A DNA stretch of 64,000 nt from Janthinobacterium sp. TND4EL3 (GCF_900156175.1 NZ_FTMV01000012.1:163664-227663); one strand, 5' to 3'; positions 50,825 to 59,481 are shown, counted from the first letter of the stretch. The notes: a model not told the origin generated them from the sequence alone. Program-made: numbers and translations.

Positions 50825-52189
50825 ATGAAGAAAACCCTGCTGTCGGTCATGGCCCTGTGCGCTGTGACCATGTCTCTGACCGCGTCGGCGGCCACAGCGA
50901 TTGCCCACAAGGCCGTCGAGATGCTGGTGGTCGTGCCGGCAAAAGCCGATTTCGCCGGTCGCGTGCTGGTCGAACTGGCATATCGCTATATCACCAACTA
51001 CGCTGCGCGCACCGGCCTGATCCTCGGCGCCAACTCGCTGAGCGGTCTGGTTACCACCATCTACAGTGCTTCGGACCAAGTTGCACGCGAGCTGGTCGGC
51101 TTCATCCCAGCAGTTTCCGCAGATATGAACTTTACCCGAGCGGCGGTCGGCCAGGAGGTTACGTCGCCAGTGGCGCCTGCCGCGACTGCTACCGATATTG
51201 CCCCAGCGGTGACCCCGCCGAATGACGGCGACCAGAACATCGGCAAAAAAGGCGTGGTAATCACCAAGGCGCGCCGCGTGCCGATCCGCTGGAATGGCGA
51301 AGAGCAACTTGCCCTGGATAACAATGGCGCGAGCTATAACGTGATCCTGCGTGATCAGATTTCGCAGGCCATGCGTACGCTGGTGAACGAAGTCGAGAGC
51401 GATTTGGCTGCACTGTATGTCAAAGCATCCCGCGCTTGCGGCACTGCGAACGTCGCTCCGTTCGCTACTGCTGGCGACCTGACCGACACCGCTGGCGCGC
51501 TGCGCATCCTGGAAGAGAATGGCGCTCAAGGCCTGGATTTCCAGTTGGTACTGGGATCGGCCGCCATGGTCAACCTGCGCGGCAAGCAGTCTGGCCTGTT
51601 CAAGGTCAATGAAGCTGGCCGCGAAGACATGCTGCGCAACGGCATGACTGACCGCCTGCAGGGCTTTGCACTGCGCAACAGCTCGGGCATCAAACTGCAT
51701 ACCAAAGGCACCGCCGCTGCCGCAACTACCAATGCCACGGGCTATGCTGTTGGCGCCACTGTCATCACCCTGGCGGCAGCTGGTACCGGCACTTCGCTGG
51801 CTGGCGACACCATCACCTTCGCTGGCGATACCAATCAGTACGTCGTGTCGAGCGGCGATGGCGATGTCTCGAACGGCGGCACGATCACACTCGCAGCACC
51901 TGGCCTGCTGAAAGCCATTCCGGCCGCCGCCACCGCCATCACCGTCGCTGCATCGGGCTTCCGCAACATGTTTTTCGCCCGTTCGGCCATCCAACTGGCT
52001 ACGCGTGCGCCAGCGCTGCCGAAGCAGGGGGACTCTGCCGTTGATCGCATGCTGGTCACCGACCCGCTGACCAACCTGACCTTCGAGATCAGCATGTACG
52101 CCCAGTACCGCCAGATGCAGTACGAAGTGGCGCTGGCATGGGGCTGCGGTTCGGTCAAGGATGAATTCATCGGCATCCTGCACGGCTAA
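50825..52189 (+). CDS. Major capsid protein, P22 coat type, with N-terminal extension
   Basis: A 454-residue coat protein. From residue about 69 it follows the P22/HK97-like coat pattern (ANSLSGLVTTIYSASDQVAR, ELVGFIPAVSADM, VPIRWNGEEQLALDN, RTLVNEVESDLAALY, QLVLGSAAMVNLRGKQ). About residues 300-375 form a Gly/Thr/Ala-rich insertion like the P22 I-domain. The first 23 residues look exactly like a signal peptide (KKTLLSVMALCAVTMSLTAS then AAT), unusual for a capsid protein. No internal ATG starts the canonical core. Confidence 0.85.
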   Translation: MKKTLLSVMALCAVTMSLTASAATAIAHKAVEMLVVVPAKADFAGRVLVELAYRYITNYAARTGLILGANSLSGLVTTIYSASDQVARELVGFIPAVSADMNFTRAAVGQEVTSPVAPAATATDIAPAVTPPNDGDQNIGKKGVVITKARRVPIRWNGEEQLALDNNGASYNVILRDQISQAMRTLVNEVESDLAALYVKASRACGTANVAPFATAGDLTDTAGALRILEENGAQGLDFQLVLGSAAMVNLRGKQSGLFKVNEAGREDMLRNGMTDRLQGFALRNSSGIKLHTKGTAAAATTNATGYAVGATVITLAAAGTGTSLAGDTITFAGDTNQYVVSSGDGDVSNGGTITLAAPGLLKAIPAAATAITVAASGFRNMFFARSAIQLATRAPALPKQGDSAVDRMLVTDPLTNLTFEISMYAQYRQMQYEVALAWGCGSVKDEFIGILHG

Positions 52190-52246
52190 CCACCAACCCG
52201 GCCCGGCCAGCACTGCTGTGCTGCCGGACCTCACCTGGAATTCACC

Positions 52247-52603
52247 ATGACCATCAAAATCGTTTCGAGCGATCCGGCCACTCAAGGCCCGTTCGTCGTC
52301 ATCAACAAATCTGACTTCAACCCTGACCTGCACGAACTGTACGGCGACGACAACGACCTGGGCGCGCCAACCGAGCGCGCGCCAACCAAGGCCGAATTGC
52401 TGGCGGCACGTGATCAGCTGCTGGAACGCGAGCGCGAACTGGCGGCCGAGAAAGAACGTGTTGGCGAGCAGGCCCGTGCCAACGAGGCCGAAGCGCAGCG
52501 CCTGCGCGCCGAGGCTGCGAGCCTGCAGGCCGCCGGAGACGCGGCAGCAGCAGCGGCGCCAGCATCGACCGATAAGCCTGCCAAGGCTGGCAAGGCTTCG
52601 TAA
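52247..52603 (+). CDS. Small head-region coiled-coil protein
   Basis: A 118-residue protein. N-terminal 40 residues are beta/acidic (IVSSDPATQGPFVVINKSDF), the middle is a strong coiled coil (AARDQLLERERELAAEKERV) and the end is Ala/Lys-rich. Located after the coat gene, where minor head or decoration-associated proteins lie. Function not assigned. Confidence 0.65.
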   Translation: MTIKIVSSDPATQGPFVVINKSDFNPDLHELYGDDNDLGAPTERAPTKAELLAARDQLLERERELAAEKERVGEQARANEAEAQRLRAEAASLQAAGDAAAAAAPASTDKPAKAGKAS

Positions 52604-52657
52604 TCGGCCGTCAGCGCAGCCAGGCCACCTCATTCACCACTTCACCGTAGGATCATC

Positions 52658-54553
52658 ATGCCAACTATCGTCCCCGGCGGCACGCCACAAACCATCATTC
52701 TGCCAGAGGGACGAGTTCTTAATGTAACCGGTGCCCCCAGCACCGCCGGCGTGGTATATCGGCTCGACCAAGAGCTGGGCGGGACAAACTCGCTGCAGTC
52801 GTGGCAGGTTGGTGCGGGCACGCTGGCAGCCATCGGACCGTACGCAGGCCAGCAGCGCTTTCTGATCTCCTGCTCGGCAGGCAGTATTGACGCAGCCCAT
52901 GTCGCGGCGACGTTGACGAGTGTGCGCGCGGTCGGTGATGTCCCTGGACTACTCAGTGCGCCTAGCGGCAATGCGATCCCGTCATGGTATCGGTCCCGCG
53001 CCTCTTCGCTTATGGTGTTGGGCGATAGCCTGCGTGCCCAGGGCATGCGCATGCCTATTTTGCCAGCCAACGGAGCGACACGGCCATTAAACCAGGCATT
53101 CACCAATATCAATGCCGGCGGCCTGTTCATCGTGCTGTCGGAAACGTCAACCGATTGCCCGGTGGGGGCAGGGACTGTGCGTTACTACGTCAGCAGAAAA
53201 TCACTGAGCTGGCAGGCGCCGGGCGATGTAGAGGGACCGCCTGTTGCGATCCCCACCTCTGGTTTTTATACGCTCCAGAGTGGAGTTGCTGGCCACGCTA
53301 TGCATGTGGGCGTGGTAGCTCGTTTGCGCCCAACGGTCGATAAAATGGACGCTATCAATAATACTGGCGTCTTGCGCATGAACAGCAACGCCGGAGTATT
53401 TGGCCCGATAGCATGGGCTCAGCTACTGCTGGGAAGTCCTTACTCGACGATTTTGGCTTATGCGATCCCCAGCATCCGGGCAGCGGACTGGCTCGACGCG
53501 TGCGAACAGTGGCAAAACGTCTACACCGATGTGACTTGTATCGCGCTGGGCACCAACGATGTGAGTGATCGTGCAACTGCATTGCAGGCCTTGGCTGATG
53601 TCGAGCAAATTGTGCGGCTGCGTTTAGCGATTGGCTCGCGCCCGTTCCTGGTGACGCTCACGCCATATGACACGCGCCCAGCAGCCGCGACAGCTGCCGT
53701 ACTTGAATTCAATCAAGGCCTGCGTGCGATGGCAGCGCGCTATAACGTTGATCTGTCGGACCCGTGGCCGTATCTGGCCAACGCCAGTGGCACCGGTGGT
53801 TTCGCGCCGGGTATGGCCTCGGATGGTCTGCATTTCTCCAACCTGGGCGGCTACTTGGTAGCTGCTCGCGTTGAGGCTGCGATCCACCGGAAATATGTGG
53901 GCGCAGCTGACGTGCCAACATTCTGCGGCTCGCCGTATAACGCAGCCACAGCGCCGTTCGGCAATCATCTGATCAATCCTCAGATGGCTGGCGTGGGTGG
54001 CGGTAAGGGCGCCGGGGTTACGGGTGAGGTTCCCAATGGTTGGGCGTGTGCTCGTGATGGCGCTAGTGCGAATATCACCGCCGTGTGTCGCGCACCAGAC
54101 AGCGCGAACGCGGTTTCCCGTGCTGATAAACGCCAGGGTAAATACGCGTCCGTTGAAATCTCTAATGTCGGCGGTGTGGACGGCGAGGCAATCCGTTTTC
54201 GGCCTGCCGCATTTATCACTGCCGGCTACGCGCCCGGCGATTTGTTTGTGCTGGAGGGTGATATCCGCATCCAGGGCACGGGCATCCAGTACGTGTTTGT
54301 CGAGACCGTGCTGGACAATTCGCCGGGGGCGGTGGTCTACTCAGCTGCAGCTGTCGGCACGAATACCGTGGCCAATGCTGCGATGGGCGATCTGGGTGGT
54401 GATGTTGTGCCCATTCCGTACCGTGGCGCCCCGGTGCGCGTTGATGCCGGCATCACGCGGATGATCATCGGAATCGTGGTCGGTATGCGCGCCGGCGGAA
54501 CAGCCGTTCTCGACATCGGACAGACGCAGAATCTGCATAAGGTGGCCCAATGA
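52658..54553 (+). CDS. Virion-associated SGNH/GDSL hydrolase
   Basis: A 631-residue protein with a complete SGNH site: Ser124 in LMVLGDSLRAQG, Asn300 in IALGTNDVSDR, Asp389 and His392 in ASDGLHFSNLGG. A beta-rich insertion of about 170 residues separates the first two blocks. The N-terminal 110 residues (beta-rich, receptor-like) and C-terminal 180 residues (jelly-roll-like, GEVPNGWACARDGASANITA) may bind the particle or glycans. It lies among head genes; esterase activity on capsule or O-antigen acetyl groups is the likely job, though unproved. Confidence 0.8.
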   Translation: MPTIVPGGTPQTIILPEGRVLNVTGAPSTAGVVYRLDQELGGTNSLQSWQVGAGTLAAIGPYAGQQRFLISCSAGSIDAAHVAATLTSVRAVGDVPGLLSAPSGNAIPSWYRSRASSLMVLGDSLRAQGMRMPILPANGATRPLNQAFTNINAGGLFIVLSETSTDCPVGAGTVRYYVSRKSLSWQAPGDVEGPPVAIPTSGFYTLQSGVAGHAMHVGVVARLRPTVDKMDAINNTGVLRMNSNAGVFGPIAWAQLLLGSPYSTILAYAIPSIRAADWLDACEQWQNVYTDVTCIALGTNDVSDRATALQALADVEQIVRLRLAIGSRPFLVTLTPYDTRPAAATAAVLEFNQGLRAMAARYNVDLSDPWPYLANASGTGGFAPGMASDGLHFSNLGGYLVAARVEAAIHRKYVGAADVPTFCGSPYNAATAPFGNHLINPQMAGVGGGKGAGVTGEVPNGWACARDGASANITAVCRAPDSANAVSRADKRQGKYASVEISNVGGVDGEAIRFRPAAFITAGYAPGDLFVLEGDIRIQGTGIQYVFVETVLDNSPGAVVYSAAAVGTNTVANAAMGDLGGDVVPIPYRGAPVRVDAGITRMIIGIVVGMRAGGTAVLDIGQTQNLHKVAQ

Positions 54554-55062
54554 TCATCATCGAAACTGGCGCCGGCCTGGCCGATGCCGAATCCTACGCC
54601 AGCATTGCAGCCGCAGATGCCCGTTGCGCCAGCCTGGGCCTCACCGGATGGGTGGCGCTGGCCGAGGCATCCAAGGAGATCGCCTTGCGTAAGGCAACGC
54701 TGTTCATGACCACCTACCGCACGCGCTGGGCCGGCTGCCGCGTGTCTCAGCGCCAAGCGTTGGATTGGCCGCGCTACAACGTGGCGGTCGACGGCTTCAC
54801 CGTGCCCAGCACCATCGTGCCAGCGGAAGTGGTCAATGCCTGCATCGACCTGGCCGTGCGCGCCGGGCGCGGCGAGGAGCTGCTTCCCGACCTCGATACT
54901 GGCTCGAACGCGATCAAGAAAGACAAAACGGGACCGCTGGAAACGGAGTACTTCCAGAACACCACAGACGCGCGAGAGCGCTTCGTGGCCGTGGACGCGC
55001 TCCTGGCGCCGTACTTCGGCTCGGCCGGTGGCGGCAATTCGATTAAGGTGACACGAGCATGA
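54550..55062 (+). CDS. Head-tail connector (DnaT-like fold)
   Basis: A 170-residue protein: VTxAESYASIAAADARCASL-like start (ETGAGLADAESYASIAAADA), ALRKATLFMTTYRTRWAGCR, and LDWPRYNVAVDGFTVPSTIV then ELLP..., the pattern of the phage neck family known as putative DnaT-like proteins. ATGA overlap with the hydrolase. Expected to seal the portal. Confidence 0.8.
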   Translation: MIIIETGAGLADAESYASIAAADARCASLGLTGWVALAEASKEIALRKATLFMTTYRTRWAGCRVSQRQALDWPRYNVAVDGFTVPSTIVPAEVVNACIDLAVRAGRGEELLPDLDTGSNAIKKDKTGPLETEYFQNTTDARERFVAVDALLAPYFGSAGGGNSIKVTRA

Positions 55063-55430
55063 GCGCTTACCCAGCAGTGAAGATCGACGGCTGTTTCGTC
55101 GCAGACAACACATACAGTTCCGATGGGAAGGTATGGACTGTGACCAACTTGATCGCGCGCGCCAAGGATCTCGAAGCGTTCGACTTGCCGCTGGCGGCGA
55201 TCTACAGCGGGTCGGAGGTGTGGACGCCGGTCGGCTCGGCCTACGGGATCGCGCATCACGTGCGGCGTGCGCTGGACGTCGATACCAGTTTCCCGATCAT
55301 CATGTGCCAGCAAGGCTTCATCATGGACGGCTGGCACCGGGTGCTGCGCGCGCTGATCGACGGCAAGACCACGATCAAGGCGGTGCGCTTCGCCGAGACG
55401 CCGCCGTATGACTACGTGAAAGTTCCATAG
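55059..55430 (+). CDS. ParB/sulfiredoxin-fold protein in the head-tail operon
   Basis: A 123-residue protein with FPIIMCQQGFIMDGWHRVLR then ALIDGKTTIKAVRF, the DGxHRxxAxxxG signature of ParB N-domain-like (CTPase/nuclease) folds. The rest is beta-rich (VWTPVGSAYGIAHHVRRALD). In ParB proteins this pocket binds nucleotides. Its place between connector genes is unusual. Overlaps the previous gene by four bases. Confidence 0.65.
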   Translation: MSAYPAVKIDGCFVADNTYSSDGKVWTVTNLIARAKDLEAFDLPLAAIYSGSEVWTPVGSAYGIAHHVRRALDVDTSFPIIMCQQGFIMDGWHRVLRALIDGKTTIKAVRFAETPPYDYVKVP

Positions 55431-55433
55431 CTT

Positions 55434-55808
55434 ATGACCGACTACGCCAAAACTGCCGCGCGCGCCGACCATTCGCTGCGCCGTAAGGGCGGCATCGCGG
55501 TTCTGCGCCAAGTCGTGACCGGCGAGTACGACCCGGGCTTGGGCGCGGCGCCTATCATCACCACGGACTACGAAGGCACGGGCGTCAAGATCAACTACGA
55601 GGCCGAGAATATCGACGGCACGCTGATACATTCGGGCGACCAGCAGTTGCTGCTTTCGCCACTGCAGCGCAACGGCGCGCCAATGCCGACGCCGACCACG
55701 GCCGACCTGGTGCTGTTCGGCGGCGCCAGCTACACGGTCAAGACCGTCGAAACCACAGCGCCGGTCGACGTGGCCGTGCTGCACACGCTGCAACTCAGGG
55801 GGATTTGA
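55434..55808 (+). CDS. Head closure-like protein
   Basis: A 124-residue beta-rich protein (GGIAVLRQVVTGEYDPGLGA, then QLLLSPLQRNGAPMPTPTTA and YTVKTVETTAP), the character of small head-tail joining (SPP1 gp16-like) proteins. The stop touches the next ATG (TGATG). Assigned by position and fold character. Confidence 0.65.
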   Translation: MTDYAKTAARADHSLRRKGGIAVLRQVVTGEYDPGLGAAPIITTDYEGTGVKINYEAENIDGTLIHSGDQQLLLSPLQRNGAPMPTPTTADLVLFGGASYTVKTVETTAPVDVAVLHTLQLRGI

Positions 55809-56305
55809 TGGCTAGTATGTCGTTTTCCATGCAGATCGCCGAATTCATCGCGAAGACCAAGGCCAATCAGGACTTGGTGGTGCGCGCCATCACCATGAAG
55901 ATCGACAACAGGCTGGTGCAACGCTCGCCGGTCGGTGACGCCAAGTTCTGGAAGCACAAGCCTCCACCTGGTTACACCGGCGGTCGTTTCCGTGCCAACT
56001 GGCAGCTTTCCATCGGCTCGCCGGCTGCGGGCGTGCGGGACCTGATCGATAAGGACGGCAGCGCCACGATTGCCGCGCACGGCAGCACGATCAACGCGGC
56101 GAAGGCAGGTGACGTGATCTACCTAGTCAACAATTTACCTTATGCGAAACGCATCGAGGAGGGCTGGTCGCGCCAGGCGCCCGTCGGCGTCGTGATGCTG
56201 ACGGTCGTGGAATTCCGCACCATTGTGGACAATGCTGTGAACGGCGTGCGCGACGGCACCACCGCAAGCGAGTTCGCCCAAGGCTATTCGAGCTATAAAT
56301 TATGA
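55808..56305 (+). CDS. Minor tail / neck protein (HK97 gp10-like)
   Basis: A 165-residue protein with RSPVGDAKFWKHKPPPGYTG then GRFRANWQLSIG, the RSPVDTGRLRxSW-like motif of gp10 (tail completion) proteins, and NNLPYAKRIEEGWSRQAPVG. ATG 55808 starts it; TTG 55805 is not needed. Connects head and tail. Confidence 0.85.
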   Translation: MASMSFSMQIAEFIAKTKANQDLVVRAITMKIDNRLVQRSPVGDAKFWKHKPPPGYTGGRFRANWQLSIGSPAAGVRDLIDKDGSATIAAHGSTINAAKAGDVIYLVNNLPYAKRIEEGWSRQAPVGVVMLTVVEFRTIVDNAVNGVRDGTTASEFAQGYSSYKL

Positions 56306-56703
56306 GCCAACCAACAATACGAGCGGCGCTGGAGGCGGCCTTGGCCAGCCTCGCGCCAGCCATCGACACCGCTTGGCAGAACGTGCCGTACACGCCAGTC
56401 ACTGGCCGGCCGTACCAAGCGGCCTATTTGCTGCCGGCGGAACCGGACAATCATTCCATGGGCGATGGCGCACGCCAGGAGCGCGGCATCTTCCAGGTCA
56501 GCTTGCTGTATCCGCCAGGGCAGGGCACCGCCGCCGCCGGCGCGCGCGCTGAAATGATCAGGGAGTTGTTCCGCCGCGGCGCTAGCTTCACGAAGGGCGA
56601 CGTGACCGTTCAGATTGAGCGCACGCCTGAAATCGCTGACGGCCGCGAGGACGGTGATCGCTGGATGGTCCCTGTCAAGATCAGGTATTTCTGCAACCTG
56701 TAA
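56302..56703 (+). CDS. Tail terminator-like protein (DUF4128 type)
   Basis: A 133-residue protein: TIRAALEAALASLAPAIDTA, YTPVTGRPYQAAYLLPAEPD, then a beta strand set ending TPEIADGREDGDRWMVPV. This matches DUF4128/tail terminator proteins that stop tail tube growth. ATGA overlap with gp10-like gene. Confidence 0.82.
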   Translation: MSQPTIRAALEAALASLAPAIDTAWQNVPYTPVTGRPYQAAYLLPAEPDNHSMGDGARQERGIFQVSLLYPPGQGTAAAGARAEMIRELFRRGASFTKGDVTVQIERTPEIADGREDGDRWMVPVKIRYFCNL

Positions 56704-56719
56704 CCACATCACCCCACAC

Positions 56720-56744
56720 AGATCGCCTCGGCGGTCTTTTTTTT
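56720..56744 (+). terminator. Terminator between tail terminator and tail tube genes
   Basis: AGATCGCC (56720-56727) and GGCGGTCT (56730-56737; the T-C pairings allow one wobble) form a stem with a 2-base loop, followed by eight T. The short loop makes it partly efficient at best, which suits raised expression of the tail tube gene from its own start. Confidence 0.6.
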
Positions 56745-56769
56745 CGACCAAAGAAAGGCAATCCACATC

Positions 56770-57975
56770 ATGACCACTGCAAACGGCATCGACAGCCTGC
56801 TCGTTATCGGCAAGCAAACAGCGGAAGGCACGAAGGCGCTGGCCGCCGCCGGCCGCCTCTATCCGCGCGTGACCGCGACGTTCGACACGGACGCCGACAA
56901 GTACAGTTCGGCCGAGATCGACCCAAGCCAGCAACAGAGCGACACCCGCCTGGGCAACTTCCGCACCTCCGGCGCCATTAAGGGCGAGGCGAGCTGCGGG
57001 ACCTACGCGGTGCTGCTGGCCGCGCTGCTGCGCCGCGACTTCACTGCTGGCGGCGTCACCACGGCGCAAAATACCATCGCATCGGGCGCAACGGGCCTGA
57101 CGCGCAGCGCCGGTTCCTGGCTGGCCGACGGTCACCGCGCCGGTACCGTGGTGCGCATCAGCGGCCTGCTGACCACTGGCGCCGCCAACAACGGTAAGAA
57201 TTTCTTCGTGACCTCGGTGACTGCCTTGGTATTGGCAGGTCAGTTCATGGACGGCTCGGCGATGACGGTCAAAGCCGCCGGCGACCCTGTGACCGTGACC
57301 GCGACCGGCAAGCGCAGCTTCACGCCGCTGACCGGGCACACCACGGACTGGTTCACCGCGGAAGTTCAGGATCCGGGCATCGCCGTCAACCGCTGCTTCA
57401 TCGACCAGCTGGTCAGCAAGGTCGATATCGCCGTGCAGCCGAACGGCATCACGAGCATGGACTTCACCCTGATGGGCAAGCTGGAAGGCGCGACCACGCC
57501 AGCGGCGTACTTCGCGGCGCCCGCCGCCACGCCCGGCACCGGCAAGTTCTCTGGCGCCACCGCGATGCTGTCGGTCGCCGGCATCCCGTCGCAAATTTGC
57601 ACGGGCATGTCGCTGTCGCTAGACGGCCAGGTCAAGATCGATCCGGTGATCGGCTCCAAGTTCGCCACGGCCGCCTCGCGCGGCAAGGTACTGGGCAGCG
57701 GCCAGTTCACGGTGCTGATGCAGGATTCGGCATACATCGATTACTTCAAGCAGGAAGTCGAACTGCCGCTGGCCTACGCCATGGCAGCCAGCACGGCGCC
57801 GCTGGCCGAAGTCATGGCGATCGCCATGGGCCGCATCAAGATCACCTCGGCCAAGGTCGATGATGGCGAGAAAAACAAGATTATCACTTGCGCTTTCGAC
57901 ATCCTGCGCTACCAGGGCGCCGACGCGCAGCACGAAGCAACCACCGTGGCCTTCCAGGACACGAGCCTGGTGTAA
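56770..57975 (+). CDS. Major tail tube protein
   Basis: A 401-residue siphophage tail tube protein. The N-terminal and C-terminal parts hold the tube fold (GIDSLLVIGKQTAEGTKALA, SRGKVLGSGQFTVLMQDSAY), with a Gly/Thr-rich Ig-like insertion in the middle. A terminator follows it, as expected for a highly expressed gene. Confidence 0.85.
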   Translation: MTTANGIDSLLVIGKQTAEGTKALAAAGRLYPRVTATFDTDADKYSSAEIDPSQQQSDTRLGNFRTSGAIKGEASCGTYAVLLAALLRRDFTAGGVTTAQNTIASGATGLTRSAGSWLADGHRAGTVVRISGLLTTGAANNGKNFFVTSVTALVLAGQFMDGSAMTVKAAGDPVTVTATGKRSFTPLTGHTTDWFTAEVQDPGIAVNRCFIDQLVSKVDIAVQPNGITSMDFTLMGKLEGATTPAAYFAAPAATPGTGKFSGATAMLSVAGIPSQICTGMSLSLDGQVKIDPVIGSKFATAASRGKVLGSGQFTVLMQDSAYIDYFKQEVELPLAYAMAASTAPLAEVMAIAMGRIKITSAKVDDGEKNKIITCAFDILRYQGADAQHEATTVAFQDTSLV

Positions 57976-57982
57976 CCCTTTG

Positions 57983-58008
57983 CCCGGCCACACGCCGGGT
58001 TTTCTTTT
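57983..58008 (+). terminator. Terminator after the tail tube gene
   Basis: CCCGGC (57983-57988) and GCCGGG (57994-57999) with a 5-base loop, then TTTTCTTTTT. The following HNH gene starts 10 bases later. Confidence 0.82.
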
Positions 58009-58018
58009 TGGGACGCGT

Positions 58019-58531
58019 ATGAAGGCAAGTAAAGTCAAGGAGGCGGCGCTCACAGCTGAACGATTACGTGAGCTATTCGACTATGACCCGAGCATCGGCG
58101 TGTTTATTCGTAAAGTTGACCGCAGAGGCAAGGGCGCGGTGAAGGGAGCCATTGCGGGCACTGACAACGGAAGAGGCTACACCTGCATTTCGATTGATGG
58201 GTTCAACTACCGTGCGCACAGGCTCGCATATTTGTACATGCTTGATCGATGGCCTACAGATGAGGTCGATCACATGAATGGATGCCGCAGCGACAACCGC
58301 TGGTCGAATCTGCGCGAACTATCTACTCAGAAAAATACACAGAATCAACGCAAACCCCATCGGCACAACTCCACCGGCTACCTAGGAGTGAAATTCTATG
58401 GTGGAAAGTTTCGAGCTGTAATCAATGTTGAGGGGCGCCGAATATTCCTTGGCGTCCATCCAAGCGCCGAGGCTGCGCATGCAGCATACGTTGCGGCGAA
58501 GCAGACCTTGCATAGCAGTTGCACTATTTAA
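58019..58531 (+). CDS. HNH endonuclease with AP2-like domain (late region)
   Basis: A 170-residue mobile endonuclease. HNH region: AHRLAYLYMLDRWPTDEVDH then MNGCRSDNRWSNLRELS; AP2-like end: GYLGVKFYGGKFRAVINVEG then RRIFLGVHPSAEAAHAAY. It follows the tail tube terminator, separates tube and chaperone genes, and is related in layout to the early-region enzyme at 22.8 kb, though the two differ along their length. Codon use is less GC-rich than that of its neighbours. Confidence 0.88.
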   Translation: MKASKVKEAALTAERLRELFDYDPSIGVFIRKVDRRGKGAVKGAIAGTDNGRGYTCISIDGFNYRAHRLAYLYMLDRWPTDEVDHMNGCRSDNRWSNLRELSTQKNTQNQRKPHRHNSTGYLGVKFYGGKFRAVINVEGRRIFLGVHPSAEAAHAAYVAAKQTLHSSCTI

Positions 58532-58660
58532 TGCCTAATTGGTATTAATTCAATCCCCCTGAAGTGGCGAGAGCCAAACATCCCTCCGGCCCATTGTCGT
58601 CGCTTATAGCGGTCGAGACATTGTGTCTGAACTCACTTGATCCAATGAAAGGCATTACCC

Positions 58661-59134
58661 ATGAATACCACTCAAGCACCTGCATCCCTGAACACCGCTC
58701 AAGCCCTGGCCGTCGCTGGCTTTGACATCGCCAACCTGTCGGCGCCTGCCGCGCGCGTGACCTTCGACGTGCCCGTGATCTTCGACGCCGACGGCGAGCC
58801 CGTGGCCGGTATCCGCATCGTCGGCAAGAACTCCGACGAGTACCGCAAGGAAAGCCACGCCGTGCGCGCCGAAGGCTACAAGAAGTCGGCCAAGCGCAAG
58901 ACTGCCATCGATGCCTCGACGGACGAGGGCGCCGACCAGCTGGTCCACGTCATCGATGACAACCAGAAGCGCCTGGCGCTGGCCGTGGCCGTCGACTGGT
59001 ACGGCTTCACCAGCAACGGCGTAGCGGTCGCGTTTGACAAGGGCCTGATCGCCACCGCGTTCGACAAGTACCCGACCTGGCAGGACCGCGTCACGACCGC
59101 CCTGGAAAACGACGCCAATTTTTTGAAGGTCTGA
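58661..59134 (+). CDS. Tail assembly chaperone (gpG-like)
   Basis: A 157-residue protein between the tail tube and tape measure genes. The beta-rich start (PAARVTFDVPVIFDADGEPV), AVDWYGFTSNGVAVAFDK and the helical end fit the tail chaperone family. A slippery heptamer close to its stop can extend it into the next frame (see frameshift feature). It helps assemble the tail around the tape measure protein. Confidence 0.82.
   Translation: MNTTQAPASLNTAQALAVAGFDIANLSAPAARVTFDVPVIFDADGEPVAGIRIVGKNSDEYRKESHAVRAEGYKKSAKRKTAIDASTDEGADQLVHVIDDNQKRLALAVAVDWYGFTSNGVAVAFDKGLIATAFDKYPTWQDRVTTALENDANFLKV
59119..59125 (+). promoter_or_regulatory. Programmed -1 frameshift site (T TTT TTG)
   Basis: In the gpG-like frame the codons are AAT TTT TTG, so the heptamer T-TTT-TTG is in register for a -1 slip. 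After the slip, reading continues GAA GGT CTG ACC and into the ATG of the next gene without a stop, giving a G-GT fusion. Confidence 0.8.
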
Positions 59135-59136
59135 CC

Positions 59137-59481
59137 ATGGCCCTGCTGCTGTACGCCGATCACCTGTTTGATCGAGCGTCAGTAGCAGGCGATGGCAACG
59201 CCAAGGGCGATCACCTGGACACCGCCCGGCAAAACCCGCTTTATCGGGCGCCCGAGGCGCCGGCGGTTCCGCAGCTGCCGCCCGAGCTGGCCTATATCTG
59301 GACCTGGTTCACCCAGTTGAACCAGAAACGCCAGTGCGGCATGGCCGTGAACGCGCTGACCAGTGCAGAGATACTGGCCTGGCAGGCACGCCACGGCGTG
59401 CGCTTCGATCCGTTCGAAGAAGCAATCGTTGATCGTCTCGACACGTTGTTTATATATCATCAACACAAGAAGGACAAATAA
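59137..59481 (+). CDS. Tail assembly chaperone second frame (T part of gpGT)
   Basis: A 114-residue frame, probably used mainly as the C-terminal part of the -1 frameshift product. LAYIWTWFTQLNQKRQCGMA then VNALTSAEILAWQARHG is the T-domain-like helical pattern. Its own ATG lies two bases after the gpG stop, so separate initiation is also possible. The stop touches the tape measure ATG (TAATG). Confidence 0.8.
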   Translation: MALLLYADHLFDRASVAGDGNAKGDHLDTARQNPLYRAPEAPAVPQLPPELAYIWTWFTQLNQKRQCGMAVNALTSAEILAWQARHGVRFDPFEEAIVDRLDTLFIYHQHKKDK

